Shown in pieces: positions 21,434 through 31,082 of a stretch of DNA of 64,000 nt. This stretch comes from Mariniblastus sp. (GTDB taxonomy: Bacteria > Planctomycetota > Planctomycetia > Pirellulales > Pirellulaceae). The first letter of the stretch is position 1. The number at the start of each line of letters is the position of its first letter. Below the pieces are notes generated by a model. The model saw only the letters and a list, made by a program, of their open reading frames with translations, was not told where the DNA came from and did no database searches. A program made the position numbers and the translations under genes. The stretch lies in NCBI GenBank assembly GCA_029251085.1, contig JAQXDZ010000061.1, forward strand, positions 46,210 to 110,209. The letters are read 5' to 3'.

Positions 21434-22575
21434 TGCGAACCTCCCTCTTCCAGCGGTTCATCACGAGTCATCTCCGAATCAGTTGAATCTCGTCGCCACC
21501 CCCCTTTTTCAAGAGTTGCAATCCGATCTCTTAACTCGGAAGCTTCACGGTAATCCTCGCGAGCGATCGCAACGACGAGCTGATCGCGTAATTGAACCAA
21601 TGCGAACAGACGATTCACACGATCGGCATCCGCTTGTTCCAGCAACCCCATTCCAACGCCCATGCGTATTTTGGAAAGACACTGCATAATGTGCTCGTGG
21701 CTCTCACTGTCCTCATCCTCAAGATCGAGGCGACAGAGTTTTTCCAGCGAATCAGCAACGTCTCTCCGCAAACCTTCTCGATTTTGCTCAACCAAAAAAC
21801 GCCGGGCTTCCTGTTCGTACTTGATCAATCTGGGAACGATCGCCGTCACCTGCTCAATTAGTGAATCTTCATCCATTCCGAGTGTCGCCTGATTGCTCAC
21901 CCGAAAAAAATCACCAACTGCCGAATCGCCAAATTCACCTCGTGCGACCACATTGAGCCGCTGCAGGCTCCGCATTACCTTTTCGACCTGACCAGTCATG
22001 ACCAACGCGGGCAGATGCATCAACACGCTCACTCGCATCCCCGTCCCGACGTTCGCGGGACAAGCTGTCAGATACCCTAGCTGCTGACTGAATGCATACG
22101 TCAACTGACTTTCAACCCGATCGTCGATTGCACTTATTTGCCGCCATGCTGCCTGAAGATTCAGATCACTTCGGTTCACCGTAATTCGCAGATGATCTTC
22201 TTCGTTGATTGAATAACTTGCCAATTCCTCCCAAGGTAGCTCGCGGGAGACCGCAGGCACGTCGGACTCCGAGGAGACAATATCGCCTACTTCACTTGCC
22301 CCCGACACTCGCTCAGTCGTTTCCTGCAACGGAGAACTAACAAGCTGCAGATCCATCAAAAACTGCCGCTCAAGCGCATTGAGCTCAAAGGAATCCAATA
22401 ACGTCAGATCACTTAAAACCTGATCGTTCGCAATGCCCTTCAGAACGACGGACTCAATCTCCAATCGCTGATCATCAGAGCAAGTGCTAATGAATGGGAA
22501 ATCCGCAATATTTCTTGCAAGTCGGATTCGACTACTGATGACAATATCATTTGGTTCTATTGGAACGTCATTCAC
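21430..22575 (-). CDS. Second McsB-like protein-arginine kinase with UVR-like C-terminus
   Basis: SSRIRLARNIADFPF, NEEDHLRITV, LTACPANVGTGMRVSVLMHLPAL, divergent RGEFGDSAVGDFFRVSNQATLG loop; C-terminal AREDYREASELRDRIATLE (UVR motif). Confidence 0.88.
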   Translation of the reverse strand: MNDVPIEPNDIVISSRIRLARNIADFPFISTCSDDQRLEIESVVLKGIANDQVLSDLTLLDSFELNALERQFLMDLQLVSSPLQETTERVSGASEVGDIVSSESDVPAVSRELPWEELASYSINEEDHLRITVNRSDLNLQAAWRQISAIDDRVESQLTYAFSQQLGYLTACPANVGTGMRVSVLMHLPALVMTGQVEKVMRSLQRLNVVARGEFGDSAVGDFFRVSNQATLGMDEDSLIEQVTAIVPRLIKYEQEARRFLVEQNREGLRRDVADSLEKLCRLDLEDEDSESHEHIMQCLSKIRMGVGMGLLEQADADRVNRLFALVQLRDQLVVAIAREDYREASELRDRIATLEKGGWRRDSTDSEMTRDEPLEEGGSQ

Positions 22576-23083
22576 TGGCAGACCCTTCGCCTTCGATCTG
22601 ACGAATCTGATCGCGGATCTGAGACGCTTTCTCGTAATCCTCTTGCTCCACCACTTCCTTCATCTGGCGGCGCAAACGGATTAACTCGGTTTGAGATTCC
22701 GTATCCGTAATGCCTCGCTTGGGCTGTTTCCCAACATGCTGGTTATCACCATGCACATTAATCAACAGTGGTTCGAGATCTTCTCCAAAAAAGACATAGT
22801 CGTGCGGACATCCTAGACGCCCCCCCTGACGAAATTCATAAAATGAAATTCCGCAGATTGGACATTCTTTCGCATCTAACTCCCGTAAGTCATCCGCAGT
22901 CTGCTCAAGCGGTTTCAGCTGTTTCGACATTACGTCGGAGATAACTGGAGCATCGTCGGACGAATCACCTGTCTCAAGGTAGCCCTTGGCGCAATCGGGA
23001 CAAAGGTGCAACGCAAGCAAGTCATCACCGGTTAGATCCGTGATGTGAAACGTTGCCTGCTTTTGGCATTTTTGGCATTTCAT
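22568..23083 (-). CDS. mcsA: McsA-like zinc-finger / UVR-motif protein
   Basis: MKCQKCQKQATFHITD...LCPDCAKGYLE...CPICGISFYEFRQGGRLGCPHDY; C-terminal EQEDYEKASQIRDQIRQIEGE; 8-bp overlap with the downstream mcsB-like gene. Confidence 0.9.
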   Translation of the reverse strand: MKCQKCQKQATFHITDLTGDDLLALHLCPDCAKGYLETGDSSDDAPVISDVMSKQLKPLEQTADDLRELDAKECPICGISFYEFRQGGRLGCPHDYVFFGEDLEPLLINVHGDNQHVGKQPKRGITDTESQTELIRLRRQMKEVVEQEDYEKASQIRDQIRQIEGEGSASE

Positions 23084-23464
23084 ATTTTTATTTGATCGGC
23101 CGCAATCCTCAGCCGACATTTCTAGTTTGGGTCTGCTTTATCGATCCATCGGTAAAAGCTGTCTCCAAATTTTATCCCTCCAACGAATAAGGTACAAGGT
23201 TTATTGGAAACGCTGGCATTCTCAATATTATTTTTCGAACTCCGAAATTTTAACAAAACGTTCTTCTGCTCAATATAACGCGGACATTGCCGGTGTTTGC
23301 TGCCACCGTTAAGCTATTTAGGTCGAACAATCGCTCTGAGTTCAGCGTTTCTCATTATTTTGCAGTTTCGAGACACAGACTGGATTTCGCAGATCTCTCG
23401 CGTCAGCAGGCCAACTCAACCTCACCAAGCCCGATCCTCAAGCAAGTTAAAAGCACCCGTCACA

Positions 23465-24964
23465 ATGGCATCTTTTCCCGACCAAAAAACATTTACAGAG
23501 ATGGCGGGCGATTACGACGCGATTCCCATTTCACGTCGCCTGCTCTCGGATTCACTCACGCCGGTGTCTGCCTTTCGAAGAATTGACAATGGCAGCACTG
23601 CCTGCCTTTTTGAGTCCGTGATCGGTGGCGAAAACGTCGGACGTTACAGTTTTCTCGCCATCGACCCGCAAGTTCAGGTTGCTTCGTTTGGCAAGCGAGT
23701 CACTCTTACCGAAGCCGGAAGCTCAAATTCCTACGAGTGCGAAAATCCACTCGAAGAAATTCGCCGACGAATTAACTTATACAAAGTCGCCCAGTTCCCC
23801 GACATGCCGCCCTTTACCGGCGGGGCTGTCGGCTATGCCGGATACGATGTCGTCCGCTACGTCGAAGACCTCCCCAATGCGCCGGCAGATGATCGCGACC
23901 TTCCCGACATGTCATTTGCGTTTTACGATCGCATGCTGGTATTTGACCATATCACCAAGACCATCACGGTCGTCGCTTTGGCCTGGACAAAAAAGCATGA
24001 AAATCTCGATGCAGCATTTGAGGATGCCAACCGCCGCATTGACGAGATACTCGACTGTCTGAACCGCCCTGAAACAGATCTCCTTTGTCTCGATGCCGAT
24101 CTGCCCACAGGAGAACCACCTGAATTTTCTTCAAATTTTACACAGGAACAATTTGAACAGGCTGTTCTTGATTGCATCGAATATATTCGCGCTGGTGATA
24201 TTTTCCAGGTCGTTCTCAGCCAAAGGCTTCAAATAGAAATCAATTGTGATCCCTTTGAAATTTACCGCAGCCTGCGGGTGATGAACCCGAGTCCGTTTAT
24301 GTTTTTCCTTCGCACCGACGAAACCACACTCGTCGGCAGTTCCCCCGAAATCATGTGCCGCGTTGTGGACAATGAAATGACGGTCCGCCCATTGGCAGGT
24401 ACGCGCAAACGAGGAAGCACCCCTCAGGAAGATCTGGAACTGGAACAAGAACTACTGGCCGATGAAAAAGAACTGGCTGAACACGTGATGCTGGTGGATT
24501 TGGGACGCAATGACGTTGGCCGCGTCGCGCAGTATGGGTCGATTGAAATCCCTGATCGAATGGTCGTGGAACGCTACAGTCACGTCATGCACATCTCGTC
24601 AACTGTGACTGGACAACTGCAAGAATCTGCCGACGCGTTCGATGCGTTAATGGCAAGTCTGCCCGCAGGAACCGTCTCCGGCGCACCCAAAGTGCGGGCG
24701 ATGGAAATCATTGACCAATTCGAACCCCATCGACGTGGGCCTTATGCCGGAGCGGTTGGCTACATCGACTACTCCGACAATATGGATACCTGCATTGCTC
24801 TGAGGACAATGGTCATTAAAGACAACGTCGCTTACGTTCAAGCCGGTGCAGGAATCGTTGCCGATTCCAACCCAACGAGCGAATACGAAGAGACATTAAA
24901 CAAAGCCCGCGGGCTGCTCCGGGCAATCCAAATGACACACGAAAGAGTTCAGACCTCTTCGTAA
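23465..24964 (+). CDS. trpE: Anthranilate synthase component I
   Basis: GGAVGYAGYDVVRYVEDLP, GDIFQVVLSQRLQ, NPSPFMFFLR, PLAGTRKRGSTPQED, MLVDLGRNDVGRVA, GTVSGAPKVRAMEIID. Confidence 0.93.
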   Translation: MASFPDQKTFTEMAGDYDAIPISRRLLSDSLTPVSAFRRIDNGSTACLFESVIGGENVGRYSFLAIDPQVQVASFGKRVTLTEAGSSNSYECENPLEEIRRRINLYKVAQFPDMPPFTGGAVGYAGYDVVRYVEDLPNAPADDRDLPDMSFAFYDRMLVFDHITKTITVVALAWTKKHENLDAAFEDANRRIDEILDCLNRPETDLLCLDADLPTGEPPEFSSNFTQEQFEQAVLDCIEYIRAGDIFQVVLSQRLQIEINCDPFEIYRSLRVMNPSPFMFFLRTDETTLVGSSPEIMCRVVDNEMTVRPLAGTRKRGSTPQEDLELEQELLADEKELAEHVMLVDLGRNDVGRVAQYGSIEIPDRMVVERYSHVMHISSTVTGQLQESADAFDALMASLPAGTVSGAPKVRAMEIIDQFEPHRRGPYAGAVGYIDYSDNMDTCIALRTMVIKDNVAYVQAGAGIVADSNPTSEYEETLNKARGLLRAIQMTHERVQTSS

Positions 24965-24999
24965 ATCTCGCAATTCACACCGATTCAAGGGACCAAGGG

Positions 25000-26409
25000 A
25001 TGCAAACATTTTTTGATCGTTGCTGGCATTCAAGCGATGAAACATTTGACGTAACCAATCCATTCGACCAGCAAATCATTGACACCGTCCCGTCCTGCAC
25101 CGTGGAGGACATTGATCGCGCCGTCACTGGATTGACCGGTGGTGCAAAAACGATGCGGGCAACACCGGCATGGCGGCGGGCCGAAATCCTCGACAAAGCT
25201 GCAGTTTTATTGAAAGAGAACCGCAGTCGTCTGGCCGAGCAGCTATCGCGTGAGGAAGGAAAACCGCTGCGAGAATCCCTCGCTGAAGTCGACCGCTCCG
25301 CAACAACACTTCAACTTTCAGCCGACTTAGCAAAACAAATCCACGGCGAAGTGATACCTCTCGATGCCACGCGGGGTGGAGAGAATAAACTTGGATTTAC
25401 GATTCGAATTCCCTGCGGCATTGTCGCCGCAATCACTCCATTTAATTTCCCGCTTAACCTGGTTTGCCACAAAGTCGGTCCGGCCATCGCTGCGGGAAAT
25501 GCGGTGCTGATCAAACCCGCGAGCGAAACTCCGCTGTCAGCACTTAGCCTGACCGAGATCCTTTTGGAAGCAGGGCTCCCCGAAGATTCGATCGCCTGCC
25601 TAACGGGAAGCGGCTCGAAACTGGGAGAAGCGATTTGTCGAGATCAACGGATTCGAAAAATAAGTTTTACCGGTAGTCCCGAAGTCGGAAAAAAAATCTG
25701 CGCGTCAGCAGGACTGAAACGAATCACGATGGAACTCGGTTCCAACAGCCCAATCATCATTCTCCCTGACGCTGACATGAATAAAGCGATCAACTCCGTG
25801 GCCACCAACGGATTTGCGAACGCTGGACAAGTTTGTATTTCAACACAACGATTAATCACGCTTCCCGAGACACACGAAGAGATTGTCTTTCGCGTCGCCG
25901 AAGACATTAAAAAAATCACCGTTGGCGACCCACTCGCCAAAGGAACACGCATGGGACCCATGGTGCGAATCGAGGACGCAAAACGCGTTGAGCAATGGAT
26001 TGGCGAAGCTAAATCATCGGGCGCCAAGATCGTCTGTGGAGGCGAACGAGATTCAGCAATTTATACCCCCACGCTAATTGATCACGCCACCGCTGAGATG
26101 AAAGTCGTTCAGGAAGAACTGTTCGGGCCTGCGGTTTCTGTCATTGAAGCCGCCGATATTGACGAAGCAATTCGCATGGCGAATGATTCTCGTTTTGGAT
26201 TAAGCGCAGGAGTGTTCACCGAAAATATCAACCTTGCCATGCGTTTTGCCAACGAAATTGAATCAGGCAACATCCATATCAACTGGGGTTCGCAGTGGCG
26301 AGCTGACGGGATGCCCTACGGTGGCCTCAAAGAAAGTGGCCTCGGTAAAGAAGGTCCCCGATACGCGATCGAAGAAATGACAGAATCCAAAATGATTGTC
26401 ATCCATTGA
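25000..26409 (+). CDS. NAD(P)-dependent aldehyde dehydrogenase
   Basis: ITPFNFPLNLVCHKVGPAIAAGNAVLIKPASETP, FTGSPEVGKKI, MELGSNSPIIIL, NAGQVCISTQR, EELFGPAVSVI. Confidence 0.92.
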   Translation: MQTFFDRCWHSSDETFDVTNPFDQQIIDTVPSCTVEDIDRAVTGLTGGAKTMRATPAWRRAEILDKAAVLLKENRSRLAEQLSREEGKPLRESLAEVDRSATTLQLSADLAKQIHGEVIPLDATRGGENKLGFTIRIPCGIVAAITPFNFPLNLVCHKVGPAIAAGNAVLIKPASETPLSALSLTEILLEAGLPEDSIACLTGSGSKLGEAICRDQRIRKISFTGSPEVGKKICASAGLKRITMELGSNSPIIILPDADMNKAINSVATNGFANAGQVCISTQRLITLPETHEEIVFRVAEDIKKITVGDPLAKGTRMGPMVRIEDAKRVEQWIGEAKSSGAKIVCGGERDSAIYTPTLIDHATAEMKVVQEELFGPAVSVIEAADIDEAIRMANDSRFGLSAGVFTENINLAMRFANEIESGNIHINWGSQWRADGMPYGGLKESGLGKEGPRYAIEEMTESKMIVIH

Positions 26410-26491
26410 TCGGCACCGATCGCATATCGACGGCATGCACCCGCGGCGGTTAGACTAGTGCATCACCAAACATCCAAGGACTGAACTATCA

Positions 26492-27019
26492 GTGAAAATA
26501 CTACTAAATCAAGATGAACTGGACGCCGGCGTCGAACGACTCGCTCGTGAAATCAATGAGACTTACGGAAACCGCCCCCTTACCATTGTGGGGGTTTTGA
26601 CCGGCAGCTTTATTCTCATGGCCGATTTAATTCGAAAACTGGAAATGCCCTTGCGCGTCGGTGTCGTCCAAACCAGCAGCTACGAGGGAACGGAGCGAGG
26701 CGCCCTAAGCATCAACTCGGAAATGATGCTCGACATTGCGGGACGGGACGTTGTCTTGATCGACGATATTTTTGACACTGGCAACACCCTCCAGGAAGTA
26801 ACCCAGTTGATGAAAAGTCTCGGCCCCAACAGTTTGAAATCAGCTGTTTTGCTTTTGAAAACTGGACGACAAGAAGTCGACTGGGTGCCAGAATTTGTAG
26901 CCTTTGATATTCCTGACGAATTCGTGGTCGGATACGGACTTGACTTCAATGATGAATATCGAAACCTACCTTACTTGGCCTGCCTCGAGCCCGCCGATCT
27001 TCCCAACACCGAGAGCTAA
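26492..27019 (+). CDS. hpt: Hypoxanthine phosphoribosyltransferase
   Basis: VLTGSFILMADLIRKL, DVVLIDDIFDTGNTLQEV, PDEFVVGYGLDFNDEYRNLPYL; GTG start. Confidence 0.93.
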   Translation: MKILLNQDELDAGVERLAREINETYGNRPLTIVGVLTGSFILMADLIRKLEMPLRVGVVQTSSYEGTERGALSINSEMMLDIAGRDVVLIDDIFDTGNTLQEVTQLMKSLGPNSLKSAVLLLKTGRQEVDWVPEFVAFDIPDEFVVGYGLDFNDEYRNLPYLACLEPADLPNTES

Positions 27020-27064
27020 ATATTTGGGTGTTTCGCTGGGAAGCAAGCAACAGGATTTTCTGCA

Positions 27065-28318
27065 ATGAATAGAACACTTGGCGATCAAAAGGAAACGTCG
27101 CCAGTGTTGCCAGAGGATCCTTTGCCGCTGCGGGTTGCGATTGTCAGCCGCCGCTTTTGGCCTTATTCAGGAACCACGGAATTCGCGGTTGCGGATCTCG
27201 CCTCTCAAATCAAGCGACGAGGGCACTCGGTTGAGATTTTGACAGTACGCTGGGAGAAAAACTGGCCGCTGTATTTTGATTACGATGAAATTCCAATTCG
27301 CCGAATCAATCGATCGCAATCGCATCCGTGGCGATCGTTTCGTTACTTGCGATCTCTGACTCGGGAATTGAAGCAACTGGACCTGGACGGCATTATTGTT
27401 TTTGGACTCGACGAAGAGGCATGGGCGGTGAGCCGCGCATTTTCAGGAAAAATTCCGTTCGTTATCCGCATCGACAATCACTTCCCCGGCGCAAAAAAAG
27501 GAGGCCCAGAACTAACCCCTCGGCAACTCTCCGCAGTCAATTCTGCCCAGTCCCTTCTAACCGATTCTTGCGAAACTCAAAAGAAGATTTTGGAACAACC
27601 AGGCGTAACCAATTCGCAGGTCAAACTGGCTCCCGAGGGAATTTTACTCGACAAAATAAAACAACGTCAGCAATCGCTCCAAAGTGATGCCCGAGTCGCC
27701 ATCTCAGACGCTCACCCCGTCCTCTTGATTGGCTCCAACCAACCACTAGTCGTTTGCGGAGCACCTCACGAAGGGGATCCTGGCATGCTCAGCCTTCTCG
27801 ATGCGTGGCCCAAAGTGATCGCTCAATTCCCAAAAGCAAAGCTCTGGATTCTTGGCGATGGGTCAAAGGGAAGAGATATTTGGACAAACATTCTTGAAAA
27901 ACATCTCGTCCAATCCGTTGTGATGCCCGGCAGTTTTGATGATACACACGAAATATTCCAAGCCGCTGATCTTTACGTTCACCCCTTAAAATCCGATGAA
28001 AGCTGCGGGTTCCTTGCCAGAGCGCTGGCTGCCGGAGTGGGGACCGTGGTAACCTCAACCGAATTCACGCAAACGGTGATTGAAAACAATGTCAGCGGAT
28101 TGGTGGTTCATGCCGACGATCCGCGAGCCCTCGGGGACGCAATCTGTCTTGCACTAGGCAACCCTGACCTAAGAGAACGCCTAGGAGAAGAAGGTCGAAT
28201 GTCAGCAATCAAACAGTTTGATATTCAAAACTCCGTCGACGACTTCCTTCAACCATTCAAAAAACAAGCGACACTCCGAGCACTAGATTCTAATTCAACT
28301 AATGAGGGCAACCAGTGA
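27065..28318 (+). CDS. Glycosyltransferase family 4-like
   Basis: GT-B architecture; WILGDGSKGRDIW, VMPGSFDDTHEIFQAADLYVHPLKSDESCGFLARALAAGVGTVVTS. Confidence 0.85.
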   Translation: MNRTLGDQKETSPVLPEDPLPLRVAIVSRRFWPYSGTTEFAVADLASQIKRRGHSVEILTVRWEKNWPLYFDYDEIPIRRINRSQSHPWRSFRYLRSLTRELKQLDLDGIIVFGLDEEAWAVSRAFSGKIPFVIRIDNHFPGAKKGGPELTPRQLSAVNSAQSLLTDSCETQKKILEQPGVTNSQVKLAPEGILLDKIKQRQQSLQSDARVAISDAHPVLLIGSNQPLVVCGAPHEGDPGMLSLLDAWPKVIAQFPKAKLWILGDGSKGRDIWTNILEKHLVQSVVMPGSFDDTHEIFQAADLYVHPLKSDESCGFLARALAAGVGTVVTSTEFTQTVIENNVSGLVVHADDPRALGDAICLALGNPDLRERLGEEGRMSAIKQFDIQNSVDDFLQPFKKQATLRALDSNSTNEGNQ

Positions 28319-29463
28319 ATTATCGGATCTTGTTTACAATCGAGAGCCTGTTTGAGCTAGGACATGTCGAAGAATTGAAGATTCTCACGGAAGCTCTCTC
28401 GACGCGTGGATGCGATGTTCATATTGCCGTCCTCGGCGAGCACCGAAGCGACGCAAATCAATGGATTAAATCCGGGATTAAGGTACACGTACTTAACAAG
28501 GATGACCGAACTCCACTTCACTCATTTCGCGACTGCTTTTCGATCGTGCCTGAACTAAGAAAACTGATCCACTCCCTTTCACCTGATTTAGTACACGCCT
28601 GGTGCGGGCAAGCCGAATTGCTAACCCTGATTGCGACAAGGAATTTACCCCTGACGCAACCGCTACCCTTTAAACATCTAATCAGTACACGGCTTGCCAT
28701 CCCCCGCGAACTGGGGTTCAGACAGCAGATTTTCGAAAACTATCTCGGAGACAATCAGAACTTTACCACTGTGGTTCCCCATGCCTCAATCAAAACAAAA
28801 TTAATCGAACGCGGAAAACTAGAGTCGCAGATCGAAATCATTCCCAACTCAGCCACGTCTCAACCGGTCGCCAAAAAAACATCGGTGCGGGAAACCCTGA
28901 GAAAACAACTGGGACTTCCACCGAATTCGTATCTTGCAGGAACGGTCGCCCCGTTGGTTCATCGCAGTCGATTAAAAGACCTGATTTGGGCCACTGACCT
29001 CTTAACCTGCATTCGTAACGACTTCCATTTTTTGATTGTTGGAAACGGGCCTCAGTTGAGTCGCCTACAACGATTTGCAAGCCTGACCGAAGCTGCCAGC
29101 CATGTCCATTTTATTCGCCATCCAGAACCTTCACTCATTCAAGGTCTCGATTTCTACTGGCACCCTCATTTCCAAGAACCAATCTCAGCAAATTTATTGG
29201 CGGCAATGGCTGCAGAAATCCCTGCCATCGCTGTCTATGGGGAAGGAACCGACGAGATCATTCGCCACCAGGAAACCGGATTCGCCGTTAACTTTGGTGC
29301 TCGTGATGAGTTTGCGCGTTGGACTAAGTTCCTAATTGAAAAACCGAACGAGTCAAAAATCATGGCGAGACAGGGACGTGAATTGGTAGAACGGATGTTT
29401 CCCAGCAAATCGATGGTGGACGACTACATCGCCTTTTACAAAAGAAAAATCACATCCATTTAA
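28315..29463 (+). CDS. Glycosyltransferase family 4-like
   Basis: Overlaps upstream GT by 4 bp; FLIVGNGPQLSRLQ, QEPISANLLAAMAAEIPAIAVYGEGTDEII. Confidence 0.82.
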   Translation: MNYRILFTIESLFELGHVEELKILTEALSTRGCDVHIAVLGEHRSDANQWIKSGIKVHVLNKDDRTPLHSFRDCFSIVPELRKLIHSLSPDLVHAWCGQAELLTLIATRNLPLTQPLPFKHLISTRLAIPRELGFRQQIFENYLGDNQNFTTVVPHASIKTKLIERGKLESQIEIIPNSATSQPVAKKTSVRETLRKQLGLPPNSYLAGTVAPLVHRSRLKDLIWATDLLTCIRNDFHFLIVGNGPQLSRLQRFASLTEAASHVHFIRHPEPSLIQGLDFYWHPHFQEPISANLLAAMAAEIPAIAVYGEGTDEIIRHQETGFAVNFGARDEFARWTKFLIEKPNESKIMARQGRELVERMFPSKSMVDDYIAFYKRKITSI

Positions 29464-29553
29464 ACCGGGGTCTGTCAGGAAAACGGGGAGCTTATCACGA
29501 CGAGCCGTCGTTGCTGTTGTCGGGCGCCTTCCATCAAGCCTCCTTGAACATGC

Positions 29554-30477
29554 CTAACCAGCCTTCGTCGGTTCGCTTTCCCGCTTTGCTGTTTTGCCAA
29601 GGTATCTCAAAAGCAAACCCGTCAGAATTAATCCGCCCCCCACAATCGTCGTCAAAGCTGGAGGGGTGTATTCAGGCGACTGATGCCACGCAACAAATAC
29701 CCAAACCGGAACCAGTAATGGCTCCAGCAGCGTCAATCCGGATGCCTCGTGGCTAGAAACAGCACTCACACCTCTGGCAAAGAGCAGATAAGGGATTCCG
29801 ATTTGCAACATCCCAAATCCAGCCAAGTAAATCCATTGATTTCCGGTCGGATAGATATTTGTCTGAATTAACACAGGTGCCAAAACCACCGCGGTGACCG
29901 CATGATTCAGGAAAACTAACCAAGCCGCATCGTAATCTTTTAACCACCGCAGCATGACGACGACGCCGGCAAAAAACACGCCTGAGGCCAATCCGTAACG
30001 AACACCAATTAACGAGGCACCAAATAGTTCCGCGCGTAAAATAATCAAAACGCCAACCGACGCAAAAACCAACAAGACCCAATCTCGACGCACCGGACGT
30101 TCGCCAAACCAAAACCAACTTATTAAAAACACCCATGCTGGTGCGGTGTACTGAAGCCAAATGGCCAGGGTCGACTCGCAATAAACCATTCCTGTCAGAT
30201 AGGTCCAATTCATCAAAGCAAAAGTGGATACCATGGGTATCAATTTCCACGTCCACTGGACTTTGCGAACCATCACAACGAGGATCAATGCCGCAAAAAA
30301 CGCACGCCAAAACGCGAGTAACAACCCTCTCGATTCTGCCGGCCACTGGTCAAAAATGGGTGCCTTTGCAAAAAAGCCACTCGTGCTCCACATCAACGCT
30401 GCAGCAATGATTAGCAGTCTGCCTCGCCATAACGGTGATAAGTACGTCGAATCCGTGGCGCTATCTGCGGAAAGCAT
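29554..30477 (-). CDS. EamA/DMT-family transporter
   Basis: LLIIAAALMWSTSGFFAKAPIF...; multiple TM helices; start placed at MLSADSATD. Confidence 0.82.
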   Translation of the reverse strand: MLSADSATDSTYLSPLWRGRLLIIAAALMWSTSGFFAKAPIFDQWPAESRGLLLAFWRAFFAALILVVMVRKVQWTWKLIPMVSTFALMNWTYLTGMVYCESTLAIWLQYTAPAWVFLISWFWFGERPVRRDWVLLVFASVGVLIILRAELFGASLIGVRYGLASGVFFAGVVVMLRWLKDYDAAWLVFLNHAVTAVVLAPVLIQTNIYPTGNQWIYLAGFGMLQIGIPYLLFARGVSAVSSHEASGLTLLEPLLVPVWVFVAWHQSPEYTPPALTTIVGGGLILTGLLLRYLGKTAKRESEPTKAG

Positions 30478-30762
30478 AATAGAAGAGGACCTACGAAAAA
30501 GCAGAATGACGTATGGAAATGATTCACGGATAAACTGGGCCGCCGTTTTCGCAACCCAAACAGAAAACGTACCGTTACAGTTGATGAGCCGCTGGGCCCG
30601 ATTCAATCCGGTACCCGATTCTATCAGATCGCGATGCTACCAGATCGCGGGAGGCGTTTAACTACGCAACCGCGCAGCAACGAACAAACGTGAAGCAGAT
30701 AAAAAAAGAAAGCAGCGGATCGTCTCTAACGAAGGCTGCAACGCCAAATCGATTGCGATCGA

Positions 30763-30852
30763 TTACTTCTTGCGATGTCGAATTTTGGCTCGCATACGTC
30801 GTTTTTTGCGGCCTAACTTGCGACGACCCTTACCGGTCTTTTTGGTTCCCAC
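30763..30852 (-). CDS. 29-aa highly basic microprotein, AURKAIP1/COX24 (mS38/bS22)-like
   Basis: Reverse strand GTG start then GTKKTGKGRRKLGRKKRRMRAKIRHRKK stop; AGGGG upstream as possible SD; missing from ORF track because of length. Confidence 0.7.
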   Translation of the reverse strand: MGTKKTGKGRRKLGRKKRRMRAKIRHRKK

Positions 30853-31082
30853 TCGAATGAACCCCTGTTTTGATGATGTATCGGATTAAATTTTGAACGT
30901 CTATCGTAACGACAGAACCTCTTAATGGCAAGACGATATGTCGCCTGCTTTGAATCTTGTTGCAGGAAAATCGACTCGCGATCATGTGAAACAACTGCAG
31001 GGATTAAACGGCTTTTATTCCTTTTTAGTCGCATTTGGCCAAATTATTCGGATTCCCCGCAGCCTTTTGCGGGCTGTCATTT

